Assembly (NCBI RefSeq): GCF_034479635.1 | Contig: NZ_CP140153.1 | Location: 131,501-195,500, forward strand | From: Guyparkeria halophila | GTDB lineage: Bacteria; Pseudomonadota; Gammaproteobacteria; Halothiobacillales; Halothiobacillaceae | Reading direction: 5' to 3' | Length of the DNA: 64,000 nt | In this document: one piece after another, positions 1 through 9,385 of the stretch | Numbering within the stretch: the first letter of the stretch is position 1 | Layout of the letters: each line of letters begins with the position of its first letter | Position numbers and translations under genes: made by a program | The notes under the pieces: generated by a model | The model's input: the letters and a program-made list of their open reading frames with translations, nothing else | The model's database searches: none | What the model was told of the DNA's origin: nothing

Positions 1-1
1 G

Positions 2-430
2 GGCATCTACGGCGTGGTCTGGGGCGCCGGGCAGCTGATTACCGGGCCGGCCTCGGATCGACTGGGCCGGCGTGGCCTGATCACCTGCGGCATGTGGCTT
101 TGCGGAGCGGGGATCATCGCGATCGTGCTGAGCCACTCGGCCTGGGCCTGGGGCCTGGCGCTGGCGGTGACCGGCGTGGGCATGGCAATGCTCTACCCGA
201 CGCTGGGGGCGGCGGTCGCCGATTATTGCGAGCCGGTCGAGCGCGCCGGCATCCTGGGCGTGTACCGCTTCTGGCGCGACTTCGGTTATGCCGTCGGCGC
301 GCTGGCGCTGGGTCTGGTGGCGACGCTCACCGACGGCATCGAGGCGGGTTTCTGGTTCGTCGGATTGAGCATGGCGCTCTCCGGCCTGTGGGTCGCCCTG
401 GGACTGGCACCGCGCCGGCAGGACCGCTGA
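2..430 (+). CDS. MFS transporter, C-terminal fragment (5' end outside window)
   Basis: The frame is already open at the first bases and ends at a TGA at 428-430, so this is the last ~142 residues of a longer protein. It reads as hydrophobic helices separated by the major-facilitator loop motif SDRLGRRG (around residues 19-26 of the fragment), the loop 8/9 copy of the MFS signature. Further membrane segments and a short basic tail (PRRQDR) follow. MFS proteins are inner-membrane secondary transporters with 12 helices; about four are visible here. The substrate cannot be inferred from this part. The GTG at 14 is an internal codon, not the start. Confidence 0.85.
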   Translation, partial: GIYGVVWGAGQLITGPASDRLGRRGLITCGMWLCGAGIIAIVLSHSAWAWGLALAVTGVGMAMLYPTLGAAVADYCEPVERAGILGVYRFWRDFGYAVGALALGLVATLTDGIEAGFWFVGLSMALSGLWVALGLAPRRQDR

Positions 431-572
431 TCGCCAAGGCTGGCATCCTGCTTGCAACCGTGTCCCAACGAGCGCCCGTCCCGACTGGAATCCGGTTTGG
501 GGCGGGCATATTGTCACTTTTTGACGGGACGGCCAGGCAGGCCGTAGCCATCTTGGACACAAGGAGATCACC

Positions 573-1166
573 ATGCAGGTCCGCCATCGCGCCATTCTGG
601 CCGGTCTCGCGCTCACCCTGCTTCCGGGCCTTGCCTGGCAGGCGGCCCAGCAGGCGGCTCAGGCCAGCAACGTCACCTATCGCTGGGTGAACGGCGACGG
701 CAACCTGCAGTTCAGCGACACCCTACCCTCCGGCGCCGCCGCCAACGGCTACCAGGTGATCGACCCACACACCGGAACGGTCGTCCGCGAGGTCGCTCCG
801 CGCAAGACGGCCGAAGAAAAGGCGCGCGAGGCCGCCGAACAGCGTGCCGCCGAGCAGGCCGCCCGCGAGGCACGGGCACAGGCCGAGCGGGATCGCGTCC
901 TGCTGTCGCTCTACAGCAGCGAGGCGGATCTCAAGCAGGCGCGGGACCATCGTCTCGAGCGGATGGACGGCCATATTGCGCAAATGGAAAGCTCGATCGA
1001 GCGGATGCAGGCGAATATCGACGCCGGGCACGACGACCCGGCGTATGCGCGTGATCTTGAACGAATGAAACAGGCGTTGGCCGAGGCGCGCGCCAAGCGA
1101 AAAGCACTGATCGAACAGTTCAAGGCCGACCTCGACCGGTTGCGGGAACTCCAGGCCGACGGCTAG
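573..1166 (+). CDS. DUF4124 domain-containing periplasmic protein with coiled coil
   Basis: A 197-residue protein with an N-terminal signal peptide (about residues 1-31, ending near AAQASN). A DUF4124-type motif follows (YRWVNGDGNLQFSDTLP, residues ~36-52), which is the family's hallmark YxWxDxxGxxxYSDxPP pattern. The rest (from ~80) is a charged Ala/Glu/Arg-rich helix predicted to be a coiled coil. The start is supported by AAGGAG at about 560-565. DUF4124 proteins are common exported proteins of Gammaproteobacteria without an established reaction. The gene stands alone and converges on argB. No function is assigned. Confidence 0.8.
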   Translation: MQVRHRAILAGLALTLLPGLAWQAAQQAAQASNVTYRWVNGDGNLQFSDTLPSGAAANGYQVIDPHTGTVVREVAPRKTAEEKAREAAEQRAAEQAAREARAQAERDRVLLSLYSSEADLKQARDHRLERMDGHIAQMESSIERMQANIDAGHDDPAYARDLERMKQALAEARAKRKALIEQFKADLDRLRELQADG

Positions 1167-1222
1167 GGCGCGATGGCATCCCTGGCTCGCACCAGGCGTT
1201 GCCACCCCTCGAACGAAACGAC

Positions 1223-2410
<1,188 letters not shown>

Positions 2411-2866
2411 TTAGCCGCGGCCGGTGTGACCGAAGCCACCGGTGCCGCGCTCGCTCTCGGAAAACTCCTCGACGGCCTCGAAGGCCACCTGGACCACCGG
2501 CACCACGATCAACTGGGCGATGCGCTCGCCGATATCGATGGTGAATGCGCTGTCGCCCCGGTTCCACACCGAGACGAACAGCTGCCCCTGGTAGTCCGAG
2601 TCGATCAGGCCCACCAGGTTGCCCAGCACGATGCCGTGCTTGTGGCCCAACCCCGAGCGCGGCAGAATCATCGCCGCGAGCTCCGGGTCGTCCAGATGGA
2701 TCGCCATGCCGGTCGGCACCAGCTCGGTCTGCCCGGGCGCGAGCGTCAGTGGCTCATCCAGACAGGCGCGCAGGTCGAGGCCTGCCGAGCCGCCGGTGGC
2801 GTAATCCGGGCGCGGAATCTCGTTGCCCAGCCGGGGGTCGAGCCATTTGACTTCAACTCGATGCAT
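2411..2866 (-). CDS. dut: dUTP diphosphatase
   Basis: Dut hydrolyses dUTP to dUMP and PPi, keeping uracil out of DNA and supplying dTMP synthesis. The 151-residue protein has all five trimeric dUTPase motifs in order: [34 protein letters not shown] and the C-terminal glycine-rich [10 protein letters not shown]. The ATG at 2864-2866 lies 4 bases after the coaBC stop, giving the conserved coaBC-dut operon of Gammaproteobacteria and probable translational coupling. Longer in-frame starts inside coaBC are not credible. Confidence 0.97.
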   Translation of the reverse strand: MHRVEVKWLDPRLGNEIPRPDYATGGSAGLDLRACLDEPLTLAPGQTELVPTGMAIHLDDPELAAMILPRSGLGHKHGIVLGNLVGLIDSDYQGQLFVSVWNRGDSAFTIDIGERIAQLIVVPVVQVAFEAVEEFSESERGTGGFGHTGRG

Positions 2867-2870
2867 CGTC

Positions 2871-4061
2871 TCAATCCTGTGTGATCTGGTGATAGGTATC
2901 GAATATCTCGCCGGCGAGATGGCGCTTGTCGGCCTGCGCCAATTCGCGCTCACCGCCCTCCCACAAGAGCAGCAGGGCGTTGTCCGGTCGATCGAAGCCC
3001 TTGCCCGCTCCCACCTCGTTGGCACAGATCAGGTCCATGCCCTTGGCCACGCGCTTGGCCGCCGCGTACTCGCGCAAATGGTCGGTCTCGGCGGCGAACC
3101 CGATAACGAACGGCCGATCGGCACGCGATACCACACCGCGGATAATGTCCGGATTGGGCACCAGCTCGAGACTGAGGGTCTCGCCGCTTTTCTTGAGCTT
3201 CTGGCCCGCGGGGGCCGCCACACGGTAGTCGGCCACCGCCGCGGCGCCAACGAAGAGATCCATCGACTCGATCGATTCGACGGCCGCATGCATCTCGGCA
3301 GCCGTTTCCACGTCGACCCGCTTCACGCCCGAGGGCGTGGGCAGGGCCGAGGGGCCGGCGACCAGCGTCACGACCGCGCCGCGACGAGCCGCCTCGGCGG
3401 CGATGGCGAAGCCCATCCGCCCGGAGGAACGGTTGGCGATGAAGCGTACCGGGTCGATCGGCTCGCGGGTACCGCCCGCCGTGACCACCACCTGTCGCCC
3501 GGCCAGGTCCTGCCGGACGTTGGCCAGCAGGTCGTCGACGATCGCCTCCGGCTCGAGCATGCGCCCTTCGCCGGTCTCGCCGCAGGCCTGGGCTCCCGCC
3601 GCCGGCCCCAGCAAGGTCACGCCGCGGGCGAGCAGGGTGTCGCGGTTGGCCTGGGTCGCCGGATGGGCCCACATCTGGCGGTTCATGGCGGGAGCCAGGT
3701 GAACCGGGGCGCCGGTGGCGAGACAAAGGGTGGTCAGCAGATCGTCGGCCATGCCGGCGGCCAGACGCGCCATCAGGTCGGCGCTGGCCGGGGCGATCAC
3801 TACGGCATCGGCCCAGCGAGCCAACGCGATATGATCCATGCCCGATTCGGCCTCGGCATCCAGCAGGGTGGTCCGCACCGGGTGACCGCTGACCGCCTGG
3901 AAGGAAAGCGGCGTGACAAATCGGGTCGCCGCCTCGGTCATCACCACGCGCACCTCGCAGCCGGCCTCGACCAGCCGACGCACCAGCACCACGGCCTTGT
4001 AGGCCGCGATGCCGCCGGACACGCCGACGAGGATGCGCTGATGGGATGATGGGGCATTCAT
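2871..4061 (-). CDS. coaBC: Bifunctional phosphopantothenoylcysteine decarboxylase / phosphopantothenate-cysteine ligase
   Basis: This enzyme performs two consecutive steps of coenzyme A synthesis: CoaB ligates cysteine to 4'-phosphopantothenate using CTP, and CoaC decarboxylates the product with FMN. The CoaC half (1-~185) shows the flavoprotein start [14 protein letters not shown], the active-site His77, the PAMN motif (124-127) and Cys160 in [10 protein letters not shown]. The CoaB half begins at [10 protein letters not shown] (194-203) and contains NRSSGRMG. The 396-residue length is typical. It is the first gene of a coaBC-dut unit. Confidence 0.96.
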   Translation of the reverse strand: MNAPSSHQRILVGVSGGIAAYKAVVLVRRLVEAGCEVRVVMTEAATRFVTPLSFQAVSGHPVRTTLLDAEAESGMDHIALARWADAVVIAPASADLMARLAAGMADDLLTTLCLATGAPVHLAPAMNRQMWAHPATQANRDTLLARGVTLLGPAAGAQACGETGEGRMLEPEAIVDDLLANVRQDLAGRQVVVTAGGTREPIDPVRFIANRSSGRMGFAIAAEAARRGAVVTLVAGPSALPTPSGVKRVDVETAAEMHAAVESIESMDLFVGAAAVADYRVAAPAGQKLKKSGETLSLELVPNPDIIRGVVSRADRPFVIGFAAETDHLREYAAAKRVAKGMDLICANEVGAGKGFDRPDNALLLLWEGGERELAQADKRHLAGEIFDTYHQITQD

Positions 4062-4193
4062 GGGCGCAGTTTATCAGGGAAGACCGGCAGGCAGCCGATA
4101 CCGCTGCTCGATCTCGCGGCCCCGGCGCGCCGTGAGGCGACGCGCCGGCGACATCCTCCGCCACCTTTCACCGAGACACGTCGAGACGGACGC

Positions 4194-4799
4194 ATGCCAG
4201 ACGACCCGAACAACAAGAGCCACAACCCGGGCAACAACCCGGGCAACACCCCGGGCAACAACTCCAGCGACACCCCGCCGCCAAAGCCGAAACGCCGCCT
4301 GCCACGCTGGGCGCGCTGGAGCCTCGAGGGCCTGGTGTTCGTCGCGGCCCTGCTGGCCGTGCAGGCCTGGATGGGACCGGACCTGCCGGAGGGCGAGATT
4401 CCCGGCATGGCGGTGGAAACCATCGGCGGCGAGGCACTGACCCTCGGCGGGCCGGCGGACGAGCCCACCGTGGTGGTGTTCTGGGCCACCTGGTGTGGTT
4501 ACTGCGATCTGGAGATGCCCTGGCTGGTCGACCTGGTCGACGACCATCGCGTGATCACCGTGGCGATGCAGTCGGGCGATGCGACCACCGTGCGCGCCCA
4601 CATGCGGGAGAACGATCTGGAGAAACTGCCGGTGATCAACGACCCCGACGGGCGCATTGCCGCCAGCTTGGGCGTGAACGTTACCCCCACCTTCCTGTTC
4701 TTCGACCAGACCGGGCGGGTTGCGCATTCGACCACCGGCCTGACCAGCCCCTGGGGCGTGCGCCTGCGGATGTGGTGGATGAACCGCGCCGCCGACTAA
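4194..4799 (+). CDS. Membrane-anchored TlpA/ScsD-like protein disulfide oxidoreductase
   Basis: A 201-residue protein. It has a low-complexity N-terminus (residues 9-24, repeated PGN units), one membrane segment (~44-61) and a periplasmic thioredoxin fold with active site CGYC (101-104) in FWATWCGYC and the cis-proline at 165 (NVTPTFLF). The C-terminal TSPWGVRLRMW stretch resembles ScsD-family proteins, which act in periplasmic thiol/disulfide exchange and copper tolerance. No other scs gene is adjacent, so the partner is unknown. The start at 4194 keeps the repeated N-terminus; I see no strong ribosome binding site, so translation may begin elsewhere before the membrane helix. Confidence 0.85.
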   Translation: MPDDPNNKSHNPGNNPGNTPGNNSSDTPPPKPKRRLPRWARWSLEGLVFVAALLAVQAWMGPDLPEGEIPGMAVETIGGEALTLGGPADEPTVVVFWATWCGYCDLEMPWLVDLVDDHRVITVAMQSGDATTVRAHMRENDLEKLPVINDPDGRIAASLGVNVTPTFLFFDQTGRVAHSTTGLTSPWGVRLRMWWMNRAAD

Positions 4800-4818
4800 G
4801 TCAGGGAAGCTCGGTTTT

Positions 4819-5916
4819 TTACGCCTGATCGATGGCCGCGAGCAGATCGTCGAAGGCGGTCTGGAACTGTTCCAGCCCCTCGTCGAGCAACTGGTCCCGT
4901 ACCGCGCCGTCCATGTCGATGCCCACCTCGGCCAGTTCGGCCCAGACCTCGTGATCCTCGTCGAGACGCGGCTTCAACAGCGAGGCAATCCGGCCGTGGT
5001 CGGCAAAGGCCTCGAGCGTCGCATCCGGCAGCGTGTTGATGGTGCGCGGGGCGATCAGGTTCTCGACGTACAACAGATCCGAATAGGCCGGGTTCTTGGT
5101 GCCGGTACTGGCCCAGAGCAGATACTGCGGCCAGGCACCCCCTTGCTCGAAACGGTCGAACGACTCGTCCTCGAACACCTCGCGGAAATGCTCGTAGGCC
5201 ATGCCGGCCAGCGCCAGGGCTGCGCGCCCCTTGAGGGCCTCGGCACGCGCCCCGCCGATGGCATCGAGCTGCTTGTCAACCAGCGTGTCGACCCGGCTCA
5301 TGAACAGGCTGGCCACCGCGCGCACCTCGGCGACCTTGCCACCGCTTTTCTCCAGCTGCTCGATGCCGCGTCGATAGGCGGCGAATACCCGTCGCACCTG
5401 ATCGAGCGAGAACAGCAGGGTGACGTTGACGCTCACCCCCTGGCCGATCAGACGCTCGAAGGCCTCGATGCCCTCGACCGTCCCGGGCACCTTGATCAGC
5501 ACATTGGGCCGATCGACCAGTTCACGCAGGCGATGGGCGGCGCGCACCGAGGCATCCGCGTCATGGGCGATGCCGGGCGACTCCTCCCAGGAGACCCAGC
5601 CGTCCTCGCCATGCGACTGGTCCCAGACCGGTCGCAGCAGGTCGCAGGCGCGCTGGATGTCCGTGACGACCAGGTGCTCGTAGACCGACTCGACATCCGA
5701 ATACTGGCGCTTGCCCGCGGCGATGTCCTCGGTATAGAGGTCGCTGCCGACAATCGCCTTCTTGAAGATCGACGGGTTGGACGTCACCCCGCGGATGCCG
5801 TAGTCGCGGATCAGCCGCGGCAGTCCCTCGTCCGTCAACAGGGCGCGGGAAAGGTTATCCAGCCAGAGACTCTGGCCCTGCGATTCGTGGAGTTGGCTCA
5901 AGGCATGCGCGGTCAT
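4819..5916 (-). CDS. tal: Transaldolase
   Basis: Transaldolase transfers a dihydroxyacetone unit between sedoheptulose-7-P and glyceraldehyde-3-P in the non-oxidative pentose phosphate pathway. The 365-residue protein carries GVTSNPSIF (43-51) and the Schiff-base lysine K142 in VLIKVPGT. It is of the longer type found in actinobacteria, cyanobacteria and some proteobacteria rather than the ~315-residue E. coli TalB type. The ATG at 5914-5916 has a good AAGGAG upstream; a GTG 33 bases further upstream is less likely. It converges on the ScsD-like gene, with 19 bases between stops. Confidence 0.94.
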   Translation of the reverse strand: MTAHALSQLHESQGQSLWLDNLSRALLTDEGLPRLIRDYGIRGVTSNPSIFKKAIVGSDLYTEDIAAGKRQYSDVESVYEHLVVTDIQRACDLLRPVWDQSHGEDGWVSWEESPGIAHDADASVRAAHRLRELVDRPNVLIKVPGTVEGIEAFERLIGQGVSVNVTLLFSLDQVRRVFAAYRRGIEQLEKSGGKVAEVRAVASLFMSRVDTLVDKQLDAIGGARAEALKGRAALALAGMAYEHFREVFEDESFDRFEQGGAWPQYLLWASTGTKNPAYSDLLYVENLIAPRTINTLPDATLEAFADHGRIASLLKPRLDEDHEVWAELAEVGIDMDGAVRDQLLDEGLEQFQTAFDDLLAAIDQA

Positions 5917-6013
5917 CGTCGACTCCTTCCGGTTGCTTGCGCGTGACAAGGACGAGGTACCGCGGTGGCACCTCTAACCGGAGCTTAGACGCTCCTGCGC
6001 CATCCACGCGCTC

Positions 6014-6928
6014 TTATCGCGGATCGAAGGGCATCGAGGTGCGCATTTCCTCGTAGAACTCGCGCGCCTCGTCGGTCTTGGCCGGCGGGGTGTGGATCAT
6101 CAGCACCAGCCGCAGGTCACCGCCGGCAAAGCCACGCTTGGGGATACGCAGCTTGCGTCCGGATTGCGACCCGGCGGGCACGCTCATGTTGATGCGCTTG
6201 CCGTCGGGCAGGGTGACCGGCACCTTGGCACCCAGGGCTGCCTCCCAGGGCGTGATCGGCAGCTCCTGGATAATGTTGTTGCCATCAACCCGGTCGCGGT
6301 CCTCCTCGCGCAAGGTAAGCACCAGGTAGAGGTCCCCCGGCGAGCCGCCCATCGGGCTTGGCTGACCCTGACCGGAAAGCCGGATGCGACGTCCCGGCGT
6401 CGAGCCGGCCGGGACGTTGACCTTCAATGAGCGCGCCCCGCCGCGTCCGTCGGAGACCCGGATGGTGTGCGCGCCGCCGGTGACCAGCAAGGAAAGCGGC
6501 ACCGGTGCCTCGGCCTCGACGTCCTGCCCGCGGACGCTGCGCCCCTGACCGGCACCGCCGGGGCCGCCGGGGCCGCCGAAACCGCCACCGAAGAACTGCG
6601 AGAAGAAGTCGGAAAAGCCGCCGGCCGCGAAGTCGTCGCCGCCGAAGCCACCACCAAAGCCACCGGGACCGCCCGGGCCACCGGGGCCGGCGCCGAACTC
6701 GTCGCCGTGGTGGTAGCCCGAACCGAGCGCATCGTAGCGCGCACGCTTCTGGGCATCGCCGAGTACCTCGTAGGCCTCGTTGATTTCCTTGAACTTGTCC
6801 TCGGCGCCCTCGCCCTTGTTGCGATCCGGGTGGTATTTCTGCGCAAGCTTGCGGTAGGCACGCTTGATCTCGTCCTGCGAGGCATTGCGCGCCACGCCCA
6901 GGGTTGCGTAGTAGTCGTGATATTTCAC
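6014..6928 (-). CDS. cbpA: DnaJ-family co-chaperone, CbpA type
   Basis: A 304-residue type II J-protein. The J domain (1-~70) has the HPD tripeptide at 33-35 (KYHPDRN) needed to stimulate DnaK ATPase. A Gly/Phe-rich linker (~75-130, many GGPGG runs) follows, then two DnaJ C-terminal beta domains, with no zinc-finger cysteines. This matches CbpA rather than DnaJ. CbpA works with DnaK in stress and stationary phase and can bind DNA in E. coli. The usual partner cbpM is not next to it. It lies 97 bases upstream of tal on the same strand. Confidence 0.92.
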   Translation of the reverse strand: MKYHDYYATLGVARNASQDEIKRAYRKLAQKYHPDRNKGEGAEDKFKEINEAYEVLGDAQKRARYDALGSGYHHGDEFGAGPGGPGGPGGFGGGFGGDDFAAGGFSDFFSQFFGGGFGGPGGPGGAGQGRSVRGQDVEAEAPVPLSLLVTGGAHTIRVSDGRGGARSLKVNVPAGSTPGRRIRLSGQGQPSPMGGSPGDLYLVLTLREEDRDRVDGNNIIQELPITPWEAALGAKVPVTLPDGKRINMSVPAGSQSGRKLRIPKRGFAGGDLRLVLMIHTPPAKTDEAREFYEEMRTSMPFDPR

Positions 6929-7049
6929 GCCTGCACTCCTCCGAGTGATGTTCTGTGTGCCGTGTAACCGGCGTCTCGAAAACCCGCCCCTTTGCCAGGA
7001 CCTGGGTCAGGCTTTCGACACCCCGTGAATGAGGAAAGGCCCAATGATG

Positions 7050-7074
7050 AAAAGCCCGGGGCCGCCGGGCTTTT
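7050..7074. terminator. Bidirectional intrinsic terminator
   Basis: A perfect 10-base stem (AAAAGCCCGG / CCGGGCTTTT) with a 5-base loop has A's on one side and T's on the other, so it can act on either strand. It sits in the cbpA-rpmJ gap. Confidence 0.65.
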
Positions 7075-7191
7075 CGCGCACATCCGCCGCCGGCGGCCGG
7101 GGCGGATCAGCTCAGGACGCAATCACCGACCAATGCCGCGCTCATGCCGTTGATGTGGGTCGACCGCGGGCATTTTCAAGACCCGGACACG

Positions 7192-7219
7192 ACAAGGCCC
7201 CGCCGGGGCGGGGCCTTGT
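7192..7219 (-). terminator. rpmJ: Intrinsic terminator after rpmJ
   Basis: A 12-13 base GC-rich stem (ACAAGGCCCCGCC / GGCGGGGCCTTGT) lies 25 bases past the rpmJ stop on the minus strand. There is no long U-tract, so strength is uncertain. Confidence 0.6.
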
Positions 7220-7244
7220 GTCACGCGTCAATCCGGCAGGCGAC

Positions 7245-7370
7245 TTAGCGCTGACGGGCCTTGAAGCGCGGGTTGGTCTTGTTGATGACGTAAACCTTGC
7301 CGCGACGACGAACGACTTGGCAGTCCTTGTGTCGCTTCTTGGCTGACTTGAGAGAAGACAGAATTTTCAT
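7245..7370 (-). CDS. rpmJ: 50S ribosomal protein L36, type B (zinc-independent, YkgO-like)
   Basis: A 41-residue basic protein ([20 protein letters not shown]...). It matches the YkgO/type-B form of L36: it begins MK(I/V)L.SLK.AK.RH.DCQ and lacks the CXXC...C..H zinc ribbon of type-A L36. Only Cys17 remains, and the second cysteine position (VIC in relatives) is Asn here. In several bacteria, type-B L36 genes replace the zinc form under zinc limitation under Zur control; I do not see a clear Zur site. It has its own terminator and diverges from rdgB. Ribosome binding site AAAGGGG precedes the ATG. Confidence 0.93.
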   Translation of the reverse strand: MKILSSLKSAKKRHKDCQVVRRRGKVYVINKTNPRFKARQR

Positions 7371-7559
7371 GGACGCCCCTTTCGCTAATCCGCTCGGTTC
7401 CACACAAAGCGCGGCAATATAGCGGATCCGGAGCACAATGGCAACCACTGCCTTCGCCCAGCGACTGCTGGACACTGCAGGAGCGCCCGGTTGCAGGTAT
7501 CCTCGCAGCCAGCGCAATCCCCCTGCGCAACGCAATGGCAACACAACCGGGACGCCTGA

Positions 7560-8192
7560 ATGACAGACATCGTGATCGCCACCAACAATGACGGCAAGAT
7601 GGCCGAGTTCGAGGAAATGCGCCGGGTACTGGCCGCGAGCCACCCCACCCTGGACGGACTGCGTTTCGTCTCGCAGCGTCGCTGGAACGTGTCGTCACCG
7701 CTCGAGGATGCCGACAGCTTCCGTGGCAATGCCCTGATCAAGGCGCGCCACACCGCCGTGCTCACCGGCCACCCCGCCATCGGCGACGACTCCGGGCTGG
7801 TCGTCGATGCCCTCGACGGCCAGCCGGGCATCTTTTCCTCGCGCTTTGCCGGCGAGCAGGCGAGCGATGCCGAGAACAACGAGAAACTGGTCGAGGAACT
7901 GGCCAGGCGACCGAATACCCCGCGCAGCGCGCGCTTCGTCTGCGCCCTGGCCTTCGTCCGCCACGCCGAGGACGCCGACCCGATCGTCGTCGAGGGCACC
8001 TGGGAGGGCGAGGTGCTCGATGCGCCGCGCGGCGAGCGCGGCTTCGGCTACGACCCGCTATTTTTCTCGCCGGAACACGGCCTGAGCGTCGGCGAGATGG
8101 ACCCGGACGACAAACACCGGGTCAGCCATCGGGCGCGCGCCTTGAAGCAGCTGATCGAGCAGCTGGCCGCCCTCGACATCAACCCCGCGTGA
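7560..8192 (+). CDS. rdgB: XTP/dITP diphosphatase (non-canonical purine NTP pyrophosphatase)
   Basis: RdgB/Ham1 hydrolyses ITP, dITP and XTP to monophosphates, preventing their incorporation into nucleic acids. The 210-residue protein shows the N-terminal substrate loop TNNDGK (8-13), the metal-binding DDSGL (76-80), the [10 protein letters not shown] stretch and a C-terminal SHRARAL. The length is slightly above the usual ~197. It is followed after 7 bases by hemW, the conserved rdgB-hemW pair. Confidence 0.96.
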   Translation: MTDIVIATNNDGKMAEFEEMRRVLAASHPTLDGLRFVSQRRWNVSSPLEDADSFRGNALIKARHTAVLTGHPAIGDDSGLVVDALDGQPGIFSSRFAGEQASDAENNEKLVEELARRPNTPRSARFVCALAFVRHAEDADPIVVEGTWEGEVLDAPRGERGFGYDPLFFSPEHGLSVGEMDPDDKHRVSHRARALKQLIEQLAALDINPA

Positions 8193-8199
8193 CCCACTC

Positions 8200-9369
8200 A
8201 TGAGCCTGTTGCAGTTTACCGACAACCCGCCACTCTCGCTCTACGTCCACCTGCCGTGGTGCGTCGAGAAATGCCCCTACTGCGATTTCAACTCGCACGG
8301 CCTCAAGGGCCGCGAGCTGCCCGAGGACGAGTACGTCGACGCCCTGCTGCGCGATCTGGAGCCCGAGCTGCCCCTGACGTGGGGACGGCCGATCGAGACG
8401 ATCTTTCTCGGCGGCGGCACCCCGAGCCTGTTCTCGCCCGAGGCGCTCGACCGGCTGATGTCCGGCCTGCGCGCACTGCTGGACCTGCGCTTCACCCGCG
8501 AGGTGACCCTGGAGGTCAATCCGGGCACCGACATGGCCTCGCGGCTGGCCGAGTATCGCGCCATCGGCTTCAACCGCGTCTCGATCGGCGTGCAGAGCTT
8601 CAATGACCGGTCGCTGGAACGGCTCGGCCGCATCCACGATCGTCGCGCCGCCTGGCGCACCATCGAGGCGGCCCACGACGCGGGCCTCGACAGCTTCAAT
8701 ATCGACCTGATGCATGGCCTGCCCGGCCAGACGGAGGAAGATGGGCTGGCGGACGTCGACACCGCGATCTCGCTCGAGCCGCCGCACCTGTCCTGGTACC
8801 AGCTGACCATCGAGCCCAACACCGCCTTTGCCTTCAGCCCACCGGCGCTGCCGCCGGAGGCGACCCTCGACCGGATCGGCGAGGCGGGCGCCCAACGTCT
8901 GCTCGACGCGGGCTACGATCACTACGAGATCTCCGCCTTCGCCCGGCCCGATCACGCCTGCCAGCACAACATGAATTACTGGCAGTTCGGCGACTACCTG
9001 GGTATCGGGGCCGGCGCGCACGGCAAGCTGACGATCCCGGCGGAAAACCGCATCGAACGACGCCTGCGCAGCCCGCACCCCAACCGGTATCTCGAACTCG
9101 CGGGTCAGCCCGCGAACATCGACGCCCACGACATCGGCCGCAAGGAAATCCCGTTCGAGTTCATGCTCAATGCCCTGCGGCTCACCGACGGTTTCCCGGT
9201 GGGTCTGTTCCAGGAACGCACCGGCATGCCTATCGCCGTGGTATCGAAAACCCTGCGCTCCCTGGAGGAGGATGGCCTGATCGAGTGGGACATCCAGACC
9301 ATTCGGCCGACCGAGCGCGGTCTGCGTTTCCTCAACGACGTACTCGGGCGCTTCCTGCCGGACGACTGA
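8200..9369 (+). CDS. hemW: Radical SAM heme chaperone HemW
   Basis: A 389-residue radical SAM protein with the 4Fe-4S motif C21-x3-C25-x2-C28 (CVEKCPYC) and the SAM motif GGGTPSLF. The residue after the third cysteine pair is Asp-Phe rather than the extra cysteine of HemN. HemW proteins bind heme and insert it into respiratory proteins and are not coproporphyrinogen dehydrogenases, although often misannotated so. The start is 7 bases after rdgB, in an operon. It converges on glmU, with 16 bases between stops. Confidence 0.93.
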   Translation: MSLLQFTDNPPLSLYVHLPWCVEKCPYCDFNSHGLKGRELPEDEYVDALLRDLEPELPLTWGRPIETIFLGGGTPSLFSPEALDRLMSGLRALLDLRFTREVTLEVNPGTDMASRLAEYRAIGFNRVSIGVQSFNDRSLERLGRIHDRRAAWRTIEAAHDAGLDSFNIDLMHGLPGQTEEDGLADVDTAISLEPPHLSWYQLTIEPNTAFAFSPPALPPEATLDRIGEAGAQRLLDAGYDHYEISAFARPDHACQHNMNYWQFGDYLGIGAGAHGKLTIPAENRIERRLRSPHPNRYLELAGQPANIDAHDIGRKEIPFEFMLNALRLTDGFPVGLFQERTGMPIAVVSKTLRSLEEDGLIEWDIQTIRPTERGLRFLNDVLGRFLPDD

Positions 9370-9385
9370 TCTCGGTCGAGCGTGG

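Larger units (their letters stand above)
6929..7244. other. 316-base gap with two strong hairpins between cbpA and rpmJ
   Basis: No gene is supported here. The gap contains two GC-rich hairpins (7050-7074 and 7192-7219, separate entries) that would end the rpmJ transcript reading leftward. The cbpA promoter should also lie here, but no clear -35/-10 pair stands out. Bases 7075-7190 show nothing recognisable. Confidence 0.5.

Noticed and set aside
1167-1222. Terminator between the DUF4124 gene and argB
   Set aside because: Only a CCTGG / CCAGG pairing with flanking weak pairs is seen and no T-tract. Not convincing.
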